From a virus: a DNA stretch of 30,733 nt. The notes beneath the pieces are model-generated. The model saw nothing but the letters and a program-made list of their open reading frames with translations, was not told the origin of the DNA and searched no databases. This document shows positions 21,445 through 29,231 of the stretch, one piece after another. The position numbers and the translations under genes are program-made. Numbering within the stretch: position 1 is the stretch's first letter; each line of letters opens with the position of its first letter. The DNA lies in IMG/VR virus record IMGVR_UViG_3300027141_000011, positions 1 through 30,733 of that record, one strand, 5' to 3'.

Positions 21445-22002
21445 ATGGGTAACATCATTGACGAGCTAGAGCCAGATAGAATGAACCTGCTTGTATGTAA
21501 GCAGTGTAAAACTATCCAAGAAATTCCGTACACCAAGACTGGTAAGTCATTAGGTGAGGGTCGTTATGACCAATCTGATAATCCATTTATTCAAATGTAT
21601 ATCGGCGACTGCGAGCGTCAAGGGCACTTTGGTGTCCTTAGTGACTGTTTAACAGTTGCATGGATGGGTAACCCAAGTCTTAAAGAAAGTATCCTTAATC
21701 AGATTAAGGAACAGATACTAGATGGTGGCTCTAAGGGGCTAGACATCCTTGGCACTAACTTCTATAACGTAAAAGACACCTATTCCTCAGATGCGATGAA
21801 GTGTTACGCTATCCATAACCGTCCCAAGGGACAGTGCCCTGACTATAAGTCAGACCGCAAAGAACTAAAACCAGATACAGCCAAAGACCGTCTAGAAGCA
21901 GGGCTAAAAGCAACAAACGCAAAGATTCACTTATGTGATTTTTGTCCTGTTAAGATGTACAACCAAAAACGTGCTTACCAAGCGAGAGGACTATACAATT
22001 GA
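21445..22002 (+). CDS. unknown protein with several cysteine pairs
   Basis: 185 residues. An N-terminal CKQC pair, further cysteines in the centre (GDCERQG, SDCLTV, KCYAIHNRPKGQC) and a C-terminal CDFCPVK give eight cysteines in a protein this size, consistent with two zinc sites or an iron-sulfur cluster. The last third is Lys-rich and helical (KDRLEAGLKATNAK). The start is set by the -10 box 6 nt upstream. No known family recognised. Confidence 0.62.
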   Translation: MGNIIDELEPDRMNLLVCKQCKTIQEIPYTKTGKSLGEGRYDQSDNPFIQMYIGDCERQGHFGVLSDCLTVAWMGNPSLKESILNQIKEQILDGGSKGLDILGTNFYNVKDTYSSDAMKCYAIHNRPKGQCPDYKSDRKELKPDTAKDRLEAGLKATNAKIHLCDFCPVKMYNQKRAYQARGLYN

Positions 22003-22325
22003 CCGAAAATATTGAAGACGCACAGGTTATTGAAACTATTGCAGAGAATACCCCTGCAGCACCTGATGCAACAACAGCATTTATTATTATTAAGCAAAAC
22101 AACAACGACTGGTACGCTACAGCTGACCTATCAACCGCTATTACTGTTGACCGTGAGGCCACAGTTGACGACATCAAGCATGGGTGTCAGGACATTGTTG
22201 ATAGCATGAACCAAAGTGCTATTGCTTATCAAGTTATGGCACTTTTGAAGCCTATTGTGGAAGATAGTGATGATTCCGTTGCTAGTTCAATCAAACAAGC
22301 ACTGCAGGAGCGCGATATACTGTAA
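21999..22325 (+). CDS. acidic protein, unknown
   Basis: 108 residues from a TTG that overlaps the previous stop (TTGA) and is preceded by GAGAGGA at 8 nt. Acidic N-terminal tail, then a beta-rich core (FIIIKQNNNDWYATADL) and helical acidic end. Its beginning (MTENIEDAQVIE) faintly resembles that of the minus-strand protein at 29516-29944 (DAEVIEHDDDA), and both contain a WYA segment, but I cannot claim homology. Confidence 0.58.
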   Translation: MTENIEDAQVIETIAENTPAAPDATTAFIIIKQNNNDWYATADLSTAITVDREATVDDIKHGCQDIVDSMNQSAIAYQVMALLKPIVEDSDDSVASSIKQALQERDIL

Positions 22326-22346
22326 ATACAGTTAAGGGGTGTTCCT

Positions 22347-22571
22347 ATGGCGTTCATAGAAATGTCATGCAATTGCATGGCGTCGTTCCAAGCAGATGTG
22401 CAAGAAGTTGCAAATGAGGCCCTAGTGATTATGTGGGCGCAGCAGTTTGTTTCCGCGCATCAACAATGTGGCTATATGAACCCAATAAAGACCGATACCC
22501 CAGAGAAGCACCGTAAATTTGAGTTCGAAACCGATGTTATGCACAAAGAGAAAAAAGAAAAAGAACTATAA
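22347..22571 (+). CDS. small protein, unknown
   Basis: 74 residues with cysteines in SCNCMASF and a later QCGYMN, an aromatic helix and a Lys/Glu-rich end (MHKEKKEKEL). AAGGGG upstream supports the ATG. Its TAA stop lies inside the TATAAT box that precedes the next gene. No family recognised. Confidence 0.55.
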   Translation: MAFIEMSCNCMASFQADVQEVANEALVIMWAQQFVSAHQQCGYMNPIKTDTPEKHRKFEFETDVMHKEKKEKEL

Positions 22572-22572
22572 T
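22567..22572 (+). promoter_or_regulatory. consensus -10 TATAAT, probable leaderless promoter
   Basis: A perfect TATAAT, partly formed by the TAA stop of the previous gene, then exactly 6 nt (ACCTAG) and the ATG at 22579. No ribosome site. Best -10 match of the six in this pattern. Confidence 0.65.
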
Positions 22573-22578
22573 ACCTAG

Positions 22579-23511
22579 ATGAACTTCTATGACGCGCTGG
22601 TGAAGCAGGCTAAGCCAGTCACTATAGAGCCCTCCGAGACTTCCTACTTCAGCACCCCAGGTGCTGGGTTGGACCCCCGTCTGTTTAGAGACGGAAAGAT
22701 TATTCCCCATATCCGTTCTTTAATTTATAGAATCCTTCTTGAGCATTTAAGAGCCCGCTACAGCAACCCAGAATCATACGTACATGTGTGGTTAGCTGGT
22801 TCTGCAGTTTCTTATCAATGGACAGCAGCAAGAAAACCAGCAGACCTTGATTGCCTAATTGGAGTTAACTACCTAGCGTTTCGTCAGGCTAATCCAAAGT
22901 ATAAAGGTCTAAGTGACCGTGAGATTTCCCAGATGTTCAACGAGGGTTTTAATACGGAATTGCACCCAGTTACAGGAAACTTCCTGGATATATTTGAATT
23001 GACGTTCTATGTTAATGTGCAGTCTGACATACGTAAAATAAAGCCATACGCAGCATACTCACTGACAAATGATGATTGGACTGTGCAACCTGAAGTTAGG
23101 GCTGTTCCTAATAATAAACAATGGAACCGTCGTGTAGCTCAGGATAAATCCTTAGCTGTAGATATTTTATCTAGATACTCAGATGCTTTATCTAATATAG
23201 GTTCTGCTTCTACTGATGTGGCTAGACGCAATGCTGAAGCTGCATTAAAGCTAGCTGTAGAGCAGGGAGCTGCTTTATTTGAAGACATCCATCAAGGAAG
23301 AAAACACGCGTTTAGCCCTAGTGGACAGGGTTATGGAGATGTATATAATTATCGCTGGCAGTCAGGAAAAGCAAGCGGAGTCGTACAAGCACTAAAAGAA
23401 CTAAAAGAAATTTCTAAAAAAACAAAACAAGATTTTGAAGCACAGACTTATGGTATGGAACTACCAACAACTAGCACTCTAATAAGGAGAGCAGCTACAC
23501 ACTACAACTGA
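22579..23511 (+). CDS. nucleotidyltransferase-fold protein (Pol beta superfamily)
   Basis: 310 residues. WLAGSAVSYQW (Gly74-Ser75) followed by ADLDCLIGV (Asp89, Asp91) is the GS...D-x-D signature of Pol-beta-type nucleotidyltransferases, and a later FLDIFELTFYV could carry the third carboxylate. A helical C-terminal half contains DVLS-like and Ala-rich segments. These enzymes transfer NMP groups to RNA, proteins, antibiotics or nucleotides; minimal versions also act as toxins. Which substrate is used is not evident. It opens the cluster that ends in ribonucleotide reductase and has a leaderless-type start. Confidence 0.68.
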   Translation: MNFYDALVKQAKPVTIEPSETSYFSTPGAGLDPRLFRDGKIIPHIRSLIYRILLEHLRARYSNPESYVHVWLAGSAVSYQWTAARKPADLDCLIGVNYLAFRQANPKYKGLSDREISQMFNEGFNTELHPVTGNFLDIFELTFYVNVQSDIRKIKPYAAYSLTNDDWTVQPEVRAVPNNKQWNRRVAQDKSLAVDILSRYSDALSNIGSASTDVARRNAEAALKLAVEQGAALFEDIHQGRKHAFSPSGQGYGDVYNYRWQSGKASGVVQALKELKEISKKTKQDFEAQTYGMELPTTSTLIRRAATHYN

Positions 23512-23517
23512 TAGGGT
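23509..23517 (+). promoter_or_regulatory. extended -10 TGATAGGGT, probable leaderless promoter
   Basis: The TGA stop of the nucleotidyltransferase gene supplies the TGn, then TAGGGT (23512-23517), 6 nt and the GTG at 23524. Identical over nine bases to the site at 12745-12753. Confidence 0.6.
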
Positions 23518-23523
23518 ATATAC

Positions 23524-23985
23524 GTGGCAATATTAGTTTTTCTAGATGGGGTATTAAAAGATACTAGGCTTGGTGGCCCCATTCAAGACGGCATGTCTTT
23601 ATATAGAACACTTAAAGAAAAACACCGTGTTTTAATCCTTTGTGATGATGTTACAAAGGGCGACCATTGGCTTCGCCAACAACGAATTAACAATATTGAC
23701 GACGTTGTAGATAAAACCAACGTCCCCGCACTTGGTGACAACGCAGACTTTAGACTGGTGGAGTGGATTAAAAGCCAAGGCCCAGTAGAGTTAGTTATTA
23801 CTTCTGACCCCGATTTGACTGTTAAGTTATTGTCTGTTGGTATTACTACCTTAGTATTTATGTCCCCTGTCTACATTAGGGAAGAGTTCAGACCCGATAG
23901 CCGAAAGGGTGTCAAGTCTTGGCAAAAGATTGTAGAAGAGATAGACTCACAGAACGCCGCATATAAGGAGGACCCACGGATATGA
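23524..23985 (+). CDS. HAD-like phosphatase-fold protein
   Basis: 153 residues. ILVFLDGVLKD at the N-terminus resembles HAD motif I, with Asp8 as nucleophile but Val10 where the second Asp of DxD usually stands. A CDDVTKGDHWLR segment and VITSDPDLT fit later HAD motifs. The gene begins with GTG directly after a TAGGGT box. In this position, beside RNR-related genes, a nucleotide-handling role is likely, but loss of the second Asp leaves activity in doubt. Medium confidence in the fold. Confidence 0.55.
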   Translation: MAILVFLDGVLKDTRLGGPIQDGMSLYRTLKEKHRVLILCDDVTKGDHWLRQQRINNIDDVVDKTNVPALGDNADFRLVEWIKSQGPVELVITSDPDLTVKLLSVGITTLVFMSPVYIREEFRPDSRKGVKSWQKIVEEIDSQNAAYKEDPRI

Positions 23986-24092
23986 CCGATACACCAAAAT
24001 GTCCACAAGGATGTGACTCCAAAACTTTGGAGTATGTTGGAGACAAAGCCTGGTTATGTTCCAAGTGTGGGCATACCTGGGGCCGTGAATGA
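23982..24092 (+). CDS. 36-residue zinc-ribbon protein
   Basis: Four cysteines in CPQGC and CSKCG with GHTWG at the end give a minimal zinc ribbon (C-x3-C...C-x2-C). Overlaps the preceding and following genes by four bases each (ATGA), so it is very probably translated. Function unknown. Confidence 0.65.
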   Translation: MTDTPKCPQGCDSKTLEYVGDKAWLCSKCGHTWGRE

Positions 24093-25555
24093 AGATTATT
24101 TATCTAGGTGCTGAGGTTCCTTCAAATAGAGTAATCCTTGAGGAGACTACCGCCAATCATGTGGGAGTAAGCTACTACCGCCTGGTGCAACGCGGCCTAC
24201 CAAAAACCAAAGAGTATCTATTAGAAAACTACTTTAATAAGGATTTCTATATTTATGTATCCCCTGGTTTACCCAAGACTCTGAAGCTGGGCCCAGCTGA
24301 GCTGGAAGAGTTTGCAGCTGGTTACGAGCACTTTGTGGCTGTAAATATGGACAGGCTTTCCACCTTTTATGAGATTAACGGCTATGGGATTGACCCAGAG
24401 TTCATAGACCAACAACGTAAAGACGTGTGGTCAGAGGTCCCACCCGCTAAGTTCGTGCCTGTATGGCAGCCACAGACAGGCTACGACGGCCTAAAAAACC
24501 TAGTTGAGTATTACCTAGATGTTGCTATCCCAGGCGACGCAATTGAGTCAGAGACCCAGTTGGCAAGCGCTACACGTATACATAGCAAGCGTCAGGGAAC
24601 CCGCTGGCATGCGCTAGGATGCGCCAAGCCAGATAACCTGCGTCAAGTTCCGTTTGATTCCGCAAGCACCTTGTCGTGGTTATCACCCATGATGCATGGT
24701 GAGACTATTATTTGGGATGGCACTAGGCTTGTCCGCTACCCCAAGAAGATGAAAGACCAAGCACGTTCTAGATACAAGGCTACCTATGAAAAGGCTGGCT
24801 TAGATATAGATAAGATTCTTGAGGATGACCCGCAAGAAGTTGCTAAGTTAGCCGTGTGGTCTTACGAACAGTTTGAAGTAAGGATGAATATGATGAGCGG
24901 TAATCCAGAAGACCCAATGTTATATGATAACAGTGATGGGAGTGAAGTGGAGCAAAGTGGGGAAAGTGCTCCTGCCGTATATGATAATAGGGGGGTAGAT
25001 ATGCGGAAACTTGAGCCGCGAAATCCCGCCGAAATGGGCAATCTTCCAGTCTTTGGATTCAATACAAAGACCGAAATTGACGAGGATGGCACCATCAAAG
25101 ATGTCACCGCAGTTAGTTCTCAACAGACCTCACTTCGTGCATGCGACACATGTTTTGTAGCCGCTAACTGCCCTGCTTTCAAGCCTCAATCTGCCTGTGC
25201 TTTTAAGTTACCAATCGAAGTAAAGACTAAAGACCAACTCAAGAGTTTAATTAATGCAATCATCGAAATGCAGGGACAACGTGTTGCTTTCATGCGTTTT
25301 GCTGAAGAAATGAACGGTGGATACGCTGACCCTAACGTTTCTCAGGAGATAGACCGCCTATTTAAACTGATTAAAACTACTAAAGAATTGGACGACTCAC
25401 GTGAGTTTATTCGCATGACTGTAGAGCGACAAGGCTCTGCTGGTGTGCTAAGTTCTATCTTTGGAGACAAGGCTCAAGCCCTAAAAGAGTTACCAAATGG
25501 TGGGTTTACCGAAGCCCAAACTACGGAAATAATCAAGGGCGCAATAGAAGAATAG
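24089..25555 (+). CDS. 488-residue protein of unknown function with a C-terminal cysteine cluster
   Basis: Largest unassigned protein in the window. The N-terminal part starts MKIIYLGAEVPSNR like a Rossmann-type or TIM-like strand, with a soluble mixed alpha/beta region to about residue 280. A disordered acidic linker follows (about 270-330). Then comes a cluster CDTCFVAANCPAF...SACAF (C-x2-C-x5-C-x7-C), apt for a zinc or iron-sulfur site, and a helical end. It overlaps the zinc-ribbon gene and lies 113 bases before the ribonucleotide reductase. Possible RNR partner or DNA-binding factor; no family is recognised. Confidence 0.6.
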   Translation: MKIIYLGAEVPSNRVILEETTANHVGVSYYRLVQRGLPKTKEYLLENYFNKDFYIYVSPGLPKTLKLGPAELEEFAAGYEHFVAVNMDRLSTFYEINGYGIDPEFIDQQRKDVWSEVPPAKFVPVWQPQTGYDGLKNLVEYYLDVAIPGDAIESETQLASATRIHSKRQGTRWHALGCAKPDNLRQVPFDSASTLSWLSPMMHGETIIWDGTRLVRYPKKMKDQARSRYKATYEKAGLDIDKILEDDPQEVAKLAVWSYEQFEVRMNMMSGNPEDPMLYDNSDGSEVEQSGESAPAVYDNRGVDMRKLEPRNPAEMGNLPVFGFNTKTEIDEDGTIKDVTAVSSQQTSLRACDTCFVAANCPAFKPQSACAFKLPIEVKTKDQLKSLINAIIEMQGQRVAFMRFAEEMNGGYADPNVSQEIDRLFKLIKTTKELDDSREFIRMTVERQGSAGVLSSIFGDKAQALKELPNGGFTEAQTTEIIKGAIEE

Positions 25556-25627
25556 GATTTCCTATTATCATATAAGAAACCTTAGCAACACCCTGGAACA
25601 TGATTAGTTCTAAAACAGATGTAACGC

Positions 25628-25644
25628 ACGTATAAACTATACGT
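25628..25644 (+). repeat. perfect 7-3-7 palindrome upstream of ribonucleotide reductase
   Basis: ACGTATA (25628-25634), AAC, TATACGT (25638-25644). Includes TATAAA/TATACG boxes, so it may be an operator over the promoter of the RNR gene. An AGAGGAG ribosome site (25656-25662) follows. The 113-base gap is too short for a standard cobalamin riboswitch and shows no B12 box. Confidence 0.55.
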
Positions 25645-25668
25645 TCAATTAAACAAGAGGAGATTACG

Positions 25669-27702
25669 ATGGCATTTACTTTTCGCCTAGCAGAAGAATT
25701 TTTAAAGGACTACCGCGAGAAGAAAGTGCCTTGGGGATACCAAGATGCCGCTGGTAACTCAGTTGGCGAAATTACCTTTTTAAGAACCTACTCCCGCTTA
25801 AAAGAAAATGGGGAAAAGGAAACTTGGACCGACGTTTGCCAACGCGTAATCGAGGGCATGTATTCAATCCAGAAAGACCACTGTAAGTCTCAGCGTTTAC
25901 CTTGGAATGACTCCAGGGCTCAGGCTTCGGCTAAGGAAGCGTTTGACCGTTTGTTTAATTTAAAGTGGACTCCACCAGGCCGAGGTCTGTGGGTTATGGG
26001 CACCCCGATTGTCAATGAGCTCAAGAACTCTGCAGCACTGCAGAACTGTGCTTTTGTCTCTACTTCTAGCATGTCTAAATTAGACCCTGCCAAGCCGTTT
26101 GCTTTTCTAATGGAAGCATCAATGCTGGGCGTAGGTGTAGGCTTTGACGACAAGGGCGCGGACAAAGATTTCACAATCTACGAGCCTAAGTTGCCAGAAG
26201 TAACTATCCAGATTCCAGATACCCGTGAGGGCTGGGTTGAGTCATTAAGCATGCTTATTAACTCCTATTTAAAACCAGAACAGCCTGTCTATGTATTTGA
26301 TTACTCCCTAATCCGTCCTGCTGGCGTTCCCATCAAAACCTTTGGAGGCACGGCCGCGGGCCACGAGCCGCTGGAGAAGCTGCACAATCACGTCCGCTCT
26401 ATCTTTAATAAGAAAAGGGCCAATTCTAAATTAACAAGGGTAGATATTGCCGATTTAGGTAATTTAATCGGTGTGTGCGTTGTCTCTGGCAACGTCCGCC
26501 GCTCAGCCGAGCTACTCATGGGTAGATTAGATGACCAAACCTTTTTAAATTTAAAGAACCCTGCCAAGTTCCCAGAGCGCAACTCATACGACAGCTCAGC
26601 TCCTGGTTGGGCCTGGATGTCTAACAACTCTGTTGAGGTCTCAGTCGGTTCTAATTTAGAACACATTGTTGAGGGTATTGCCCTGAACGGTGAGCCTGGT
26701 GTTATCTGGATGGATGTTACTCGTCAGTATGGTCGCCTTATTGACCCAATCAATAATAAAGACCATCGAGCCGCTGGTTACAACCCATGCGCGGAACAGT
26801 CTTTGGAATCATTTGAGTGTTGCACTCTGGTTGAAACCTACCTCAACCGCCATGACTCTATAGAAGATTACAAGCGCACATTAAAGTTTGCTTACCTTTA
26901 CGCGAAGACCGTCACATTGCTACCTACCCACTGGGAAGAAACTAACGCAATCATGCAACGCAATCGTCGCATTGGAACTTCTATGTCTGGTGTAGCCAAC
27001 TTTGCAGACCGCGTAGGGCTACCAACTCTTCGTGTGTGGATGGACGAGGGATATGCAGTTATCCAAAACTACGACCGCACATACTCCGAGTGGTTAGGTA
27101 TCCGCGAATCTATTAAGACTACGACAGTCAAGCCATCAGGAACAGTATCTATCCTTGCTGGTGAATCTCCTGGGGTGCATTGGACTCCTGGTGGTGAGTA
27201 TTTCCTTCGTGCAATCCGCTTTGGAAACGATGACCCTATGCTTCCTCTCTTTAAGGCGTCAGGTTATAAAGTAGAAAAAGCTTCGGAATCTCCTAAGACT
27301 ACTAGCGTGGTGTTCTTCCCTATTAAGTCCTCTGCAAAAAGGTCGGAAAAGGATGTCTCTATTTACGAAAAGATGTCTCTCGCAGCGATGGCACAGCGTT
27401 ATTGGTCAGACAACAGCGTTAGCGTTACAGTATCATTTAATGCAAATACTGAAAAAGACGCCGTAGGAACAGTGCTACATATGTTTGATGGGCAACTCAA
27501 AACCGTTTCTTTCTTACCTATGGGGAACGAGACTTACCCACAGATGCCATACACACAGATAACTAAAGAAGAATACGAAAAATCTACTATGAAGTTACTG
27601 CCTATCGACTTTACTGATGTCTATGCAGGAATGGCAGCCGATGCAATCGGTGAGAAATACTGCTCAACGGACTTCTGCGAAGTGCCTATAAAAGATAATT
27701 AA
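25669..27702 (+). CDS. nrdJ: class II (adenosylcobalamin-dependent) ribonucleotide reductase
   Basis: 677 residues, related to the monomeric ribonucleoside-triphosphate reductase of Lactobacillus leichmannii (739 residues). It would convert ribonucleotides to deoxyribonucleotides using a B12-derived thiyl radical, without oxygen or a second subunit. Key residues are present: Cys127 in QNCAFVS, NPCAEQ with Asn372, Cys374 (radical) and Glu376, then Cys384/385 as redox partner, KPSGTVS at the substrate site, and a C-terminal C665-x4-C670 redox pair. SDS-type ribosome site AGAGGAG is 6 nt upstream. It follows an unknown 488-residue gene and ends at a strong terminator. The phage depends on host cobalamin. 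Confidence 0.93.
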   Translation: MAFTFRLAEEFLKDYREKKVPWGYQDAAGNSVGEITFLRTYSRLKENGEKETWTDVCQRVIEGMYSIQKDHCKSQRLPWNDSRAQASAKEAFDRLFNLKWTPPGRGLWVMGTPIVNELKNSAALQNCAFVSTSSMSKLDPAKPFAFLMEASMLGVGVGFDDKGADKDFTIYEPKLPEVTIQIPDTREGWVESLSMLINSYLKPEQPVYVFDYSLIRPAGVPIKTFGGTAAGHEPLEKLHNHVRSIFNKKRANSKLTRVDIADLGNLIGVCVVSGNVRRSAELLMGRLDDQTFLNLKNPAKFPERNSYDSSAPGWAWMSNNSVEVSVGSNLEHIVEGIALNGEPGVIWMDVTRQYGRLIDPINNKDHRAAGYNPCAEQSLESFECCTLVETYLNRHDSIEDYKRTLKFAYLYAKTVTLLPTHWEETNAIMQRNRRIGTSMSGVANFADRVGLPTLRVWMDEGYAVIQNYDRTYSEWLGIRESIKTTTVKPSGTVSILAGESPGVHWTPGGEYFLRAIRFGNDDPMLPLFKASGYKVEKASESPKTTSVVFFPIKSSAKRSEKDVSIYEKMSLAAMAQRYWSDNSVSVTVSFNANTEKDAVGTVLHMFDGQLKTVSFLPMGNETYPQMPYTQITKEEYEKSTMKLLPIDFTDVYAGMAADAIGEKYCSTDFCEVPIKDN

Positions 27703-27717
27703 ATATATAAAGTAGAG

Positions 27718-27746
27718 AGCCCCCCTAGACCCGAACTAGGGGGGCT
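27718..27746 (+). terminator. strong, probably bidirectional terminator
   Basis: AGCCCCCCTAG (27718-27728) pairs with CTAGGGGGGCT (27736-27746) over 11 bp with a 7-nt loop, followed by TTTCTTTAT. The opposite strand is also T-rich after the stem. It lies between the converging plus-strand RNR gene and the minus-strand gene array. Confidence 0.88.
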
Positions 27747-27831
27747 TTCTTTATGCTATAGCGTTGATTACGGCGAAGGGACGGAAACCATAATCAAGGG
27801 CGGAGATGAGGACACCCTGCGCTATTAAATC

Positions 27832-27984
27832 CTAACCACAACTATTACAGAAATTATATACTCTCATTTGTTGTTTAGCAATTAGGAAAGACCTACCGCA
27901 GTGATAGCAAGCCACCATTTCTGTAGTCCTGCGTCTCTTATGTAACTCTATTAGAACTTCGTAGTTACTTATATTAATCTTCAT
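27832..27984 (-). CDS. 50-residue zinc-ribbon protein
   Basis: Four cysteines in CYHCG and FCNSCG at the end form a minimal ribbon after a basic helix (ELHKRRRTTEM). Its start overlaps the end of the next upstream gene (ATGAAGATTAA), supporting translation. Last gene of the minus-strand array before the shared terminator; the 85 bases between 27747 and 27831 hold no further gene. Confidence 0.6.
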   Translation of the reverse strand: MKINISNYEVLIELHKRRRTTEMVACYHCGRSFLIAKQQMRVYNFCNSCG

Positions 27985-28099
27985 CGTCGTCGCCTAACTC
28001 AAACTCTTCAAACTCTTCTTCACTCTCTTTAACTGGTGAAGATATGGTCCAATCGCCGTTAGGGACAATAGGGTCAAAAGAATAGTTAAAAGTAGACAT
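27974..28099 (-). CDS. 41-residue acidic protein
   Basis: Begins MSTFNYSFDP, and the second half is almost all Glu/Asp (ESEEEFEEFELGDDDED). A DNA-mimic-like acidic tail is conceivable but unproven. Start at 28099 is nine bases after the previous gene end; stop overlaps the next gene. No clear ribosome site. Confidence 0.5.
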   Translation of the reverse strand: MSTFNYSFDPIVPNGDWTISSPVKESEEEFEEFELGDDDED

Positions 28100-28107
28100 T
28101 TAAGTAA

Positions 28108-28395
28108 TTAAATCTCTCTCTTAAATATAACTTGTCCTGCAAACTCTGTCGGTTTTCCCTTCGCGTCAAGCGTAGCTCCTGGGCCCATTTTTACAGACTT
28201 GCGTGTGGTCATCTTGATAACCATCTCTTTAATCCAACGCTTACCTGCGCTCGCGTTAGACCATGCGGTTGATACGATTACATTACCTTCGTCAATGCCC
28301 TCATCATAGGTAGTAACACGGGCTAACCATGCGCCACCTTTTTCAGGGTTCTTCTTTAGTGTTGCGTCAAATACTACATTTACTTTTTTACCCAC
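28108..28395 (-). CDS. small basic beta-rich protein, unknown
   Basis: 95 residues from a GTG with AAGGAG seven bases upstream. Lys-rich, beta-prone N-terminus (KKVNVVFDATLKK), then a helix-turn with WIKEMVIKMTTRKSV and a Gly-rich turn before a final strand (AGQVIFKREI). Likely a small compact protein, possibly DNA- or RNA-binding from its charge. It lies directly downstream of the glycosylase-like gene. No family recognised. Confidence 0.6.
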   Translation of the reverse strand: MGKKVNVVFDATLKKNPEKGGAWLARVTTYDEGIDEGNVIVSTAWSNASAGKRWIKEMVIKMTTRKSVKMGPGATLDAKGKPTEFAGQVIFKREI

Positions 28396-28398
28396 TTG

Positions 28399-28812
28399 TT
28401 ACTCCTTAGTAATAGGCCAATGGTATGGCAAGGTTTCATCTACATCAGGGAAGTATTGCCGATAATGTTCTGCAAACTTCCTAACTAGGTTCGCTTGGTG
28501 CGACCTATGAAAGTCGGGGTCGCCTAGCCATGAAGGATAGACTACAGGCTCAACAGGGAACTTGTCTAGTAGGGTGTCCTTGTAACCTCTCTCGCGCCAC
28601 TCAACACAAACTATGCGCCCATACTCGTAAAGGGCAGGCTCGTAATCTCTCCACATGAGAACGGCAGGGTGGTTACGCCAACCGCCACCTTTACTCTCTC
28701 CGTTAAGAACTCTCATAATTTGGTAAGCCTCAACTCTCTGCTTACCTAATCGGCGCATGTCCAGCACCCTAGCACTCTCTCTAAAATTAGATAGCGGTAG
28801 GAAAGTCTGCAT
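28399..28812 (-). CDS. MSMEG_6728-like / pyrimidine-dimer glycosylase-family protein
   Basis: 137 residues starting MQTFLPLSNF, with VLDMRRLGKQRVEAYQI, GWRNHPAVLMW and a YEYGRIVCVEW helix, close to the actinobacterial MSMEG_6728 family, related to T4 endonuclease V-like pyrimidine-dimer glycosylases (Pyr_excise). The RLGKQRVE and NHPA blocks hold the residues typical of that fold. It would excise UV photoproducts, or act on a related base lesion. GAGGGAGAG precedes the ATG. It is the only clearly assignable gene of the minus-strand array. Confidence 0.78.
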   Translation of the reverse strand: MQTFLPLSNFRESARVLDMRRLGKQRVEAYQIMRVLNGESKGGGWRNHPAVLMWRDYEPALYEYGRIVCVEWRERGYKDTLLDKFPVEPVVYPSWLGDPDFHRSHQANLVRKFAEHYRQYFPDVDETLPYHWPITKE

Positions 28813-28894
28813 GCTCTCCCTCTTTCTGCTCTAGGCACTTATGGACTTCCCATAAGCCCTCTTTCATTAAGTCACCGCACCAATTACACATCAT
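28787..28894 (-). CDS. 35-residue CxxC mini-protein
   Basis: MMCNWCGDLMKEG followed by EVHKC: a C-x2-C plus a later C/H, sufficient for a zinc knuckle. GGAGAGAGAG lies directly upstream of two adjacent ATGs; either could start. Its 3' end overlaps the start of the glycosylase-like gene. Function unknown. Confidence 0.55.
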   Translation of the reverse strand: MMCNWCGDLMKEGLWEVHKCLEQKEGEHADFPTAI

Positions 28895-28903
28895 CTCTCT
28901 CTC

Positions 28904-29047
28904 CTATACTTTATCGGGGCTACCTTGCGGTATAGCGCATAATACACAGAACGCTAGACCAATTTCTCCTGCTTCTTCATTATATACATCATCAGGGAAT
29001 AACATCTCTCCCTTATCAAACTCTAAAAAACATCTAGCGCACCTCAC
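28904..29047 (-). CDS. 47-residue zinc-ribbon mini-protein
   Basis: CARC near the start and CVLC near the end (MRCARCF...AFCVLCAIP) form a four-cysteine site around an acidic centre. The GTG overlaps the stop of the upstream gene (GTGA). No family recognised. Confidence 0.58.
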   Translation of the reverse strand: MRCARCFLEFDKGEMLFPDDVYNEEAGEIGLAFCVLCAIPQGSPDKV

Positions 29048-29211
29048 GATACGCCGTCCATTTCAATAACGGACTTCTTTTCTATATTTAATCCTTTATC
29101 TTTCTCTCCACACGCACAGTTTCCGCAACCACAACCGCCACCACCGCCGCCACTCAGCGTAGGTGCATTTTCTTGGGTGTATAGGATTTCTTGTCCAGCG
29201 TTATCTCTCAT
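29044..29211 (-). CDS. small Gly/Cys-rich peptide
   Basis: 55 residues: a polar N-terminal part, six consecutive glycines, then CGCGNCACG (four cysteines in nine residues), and a charged tail. AAGAGA lies upstream of the ATG. The compact cysteine cluster could bind a metal, or be a modified peptide core, but the tail after it is long for a modified-peptide precursor. Overlaps the next gene start. Confidence 0.55.
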   Translation of the reverse strand: MRDNAGQEILYTQENAPTLSGGGGGGCGCGNCACGEKDKGLNIEKKSVIEMDGVS

Positions 29212-29231
29212 TTGATTATCTCTTTTCTATA

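Noticed and set aside
25556-25668. Cobalamin riboswitch for the RNR gene
   Set aside because: Only 113 bases are available and no B12-box-like sequence is visible; only a short palindrome is found.
27747-27831. Further gene or RNA between the terminator and the minus-strand array
   Set aside because: No open frame with a plausible start and no tRNA-like or other folded structure could be recognised.
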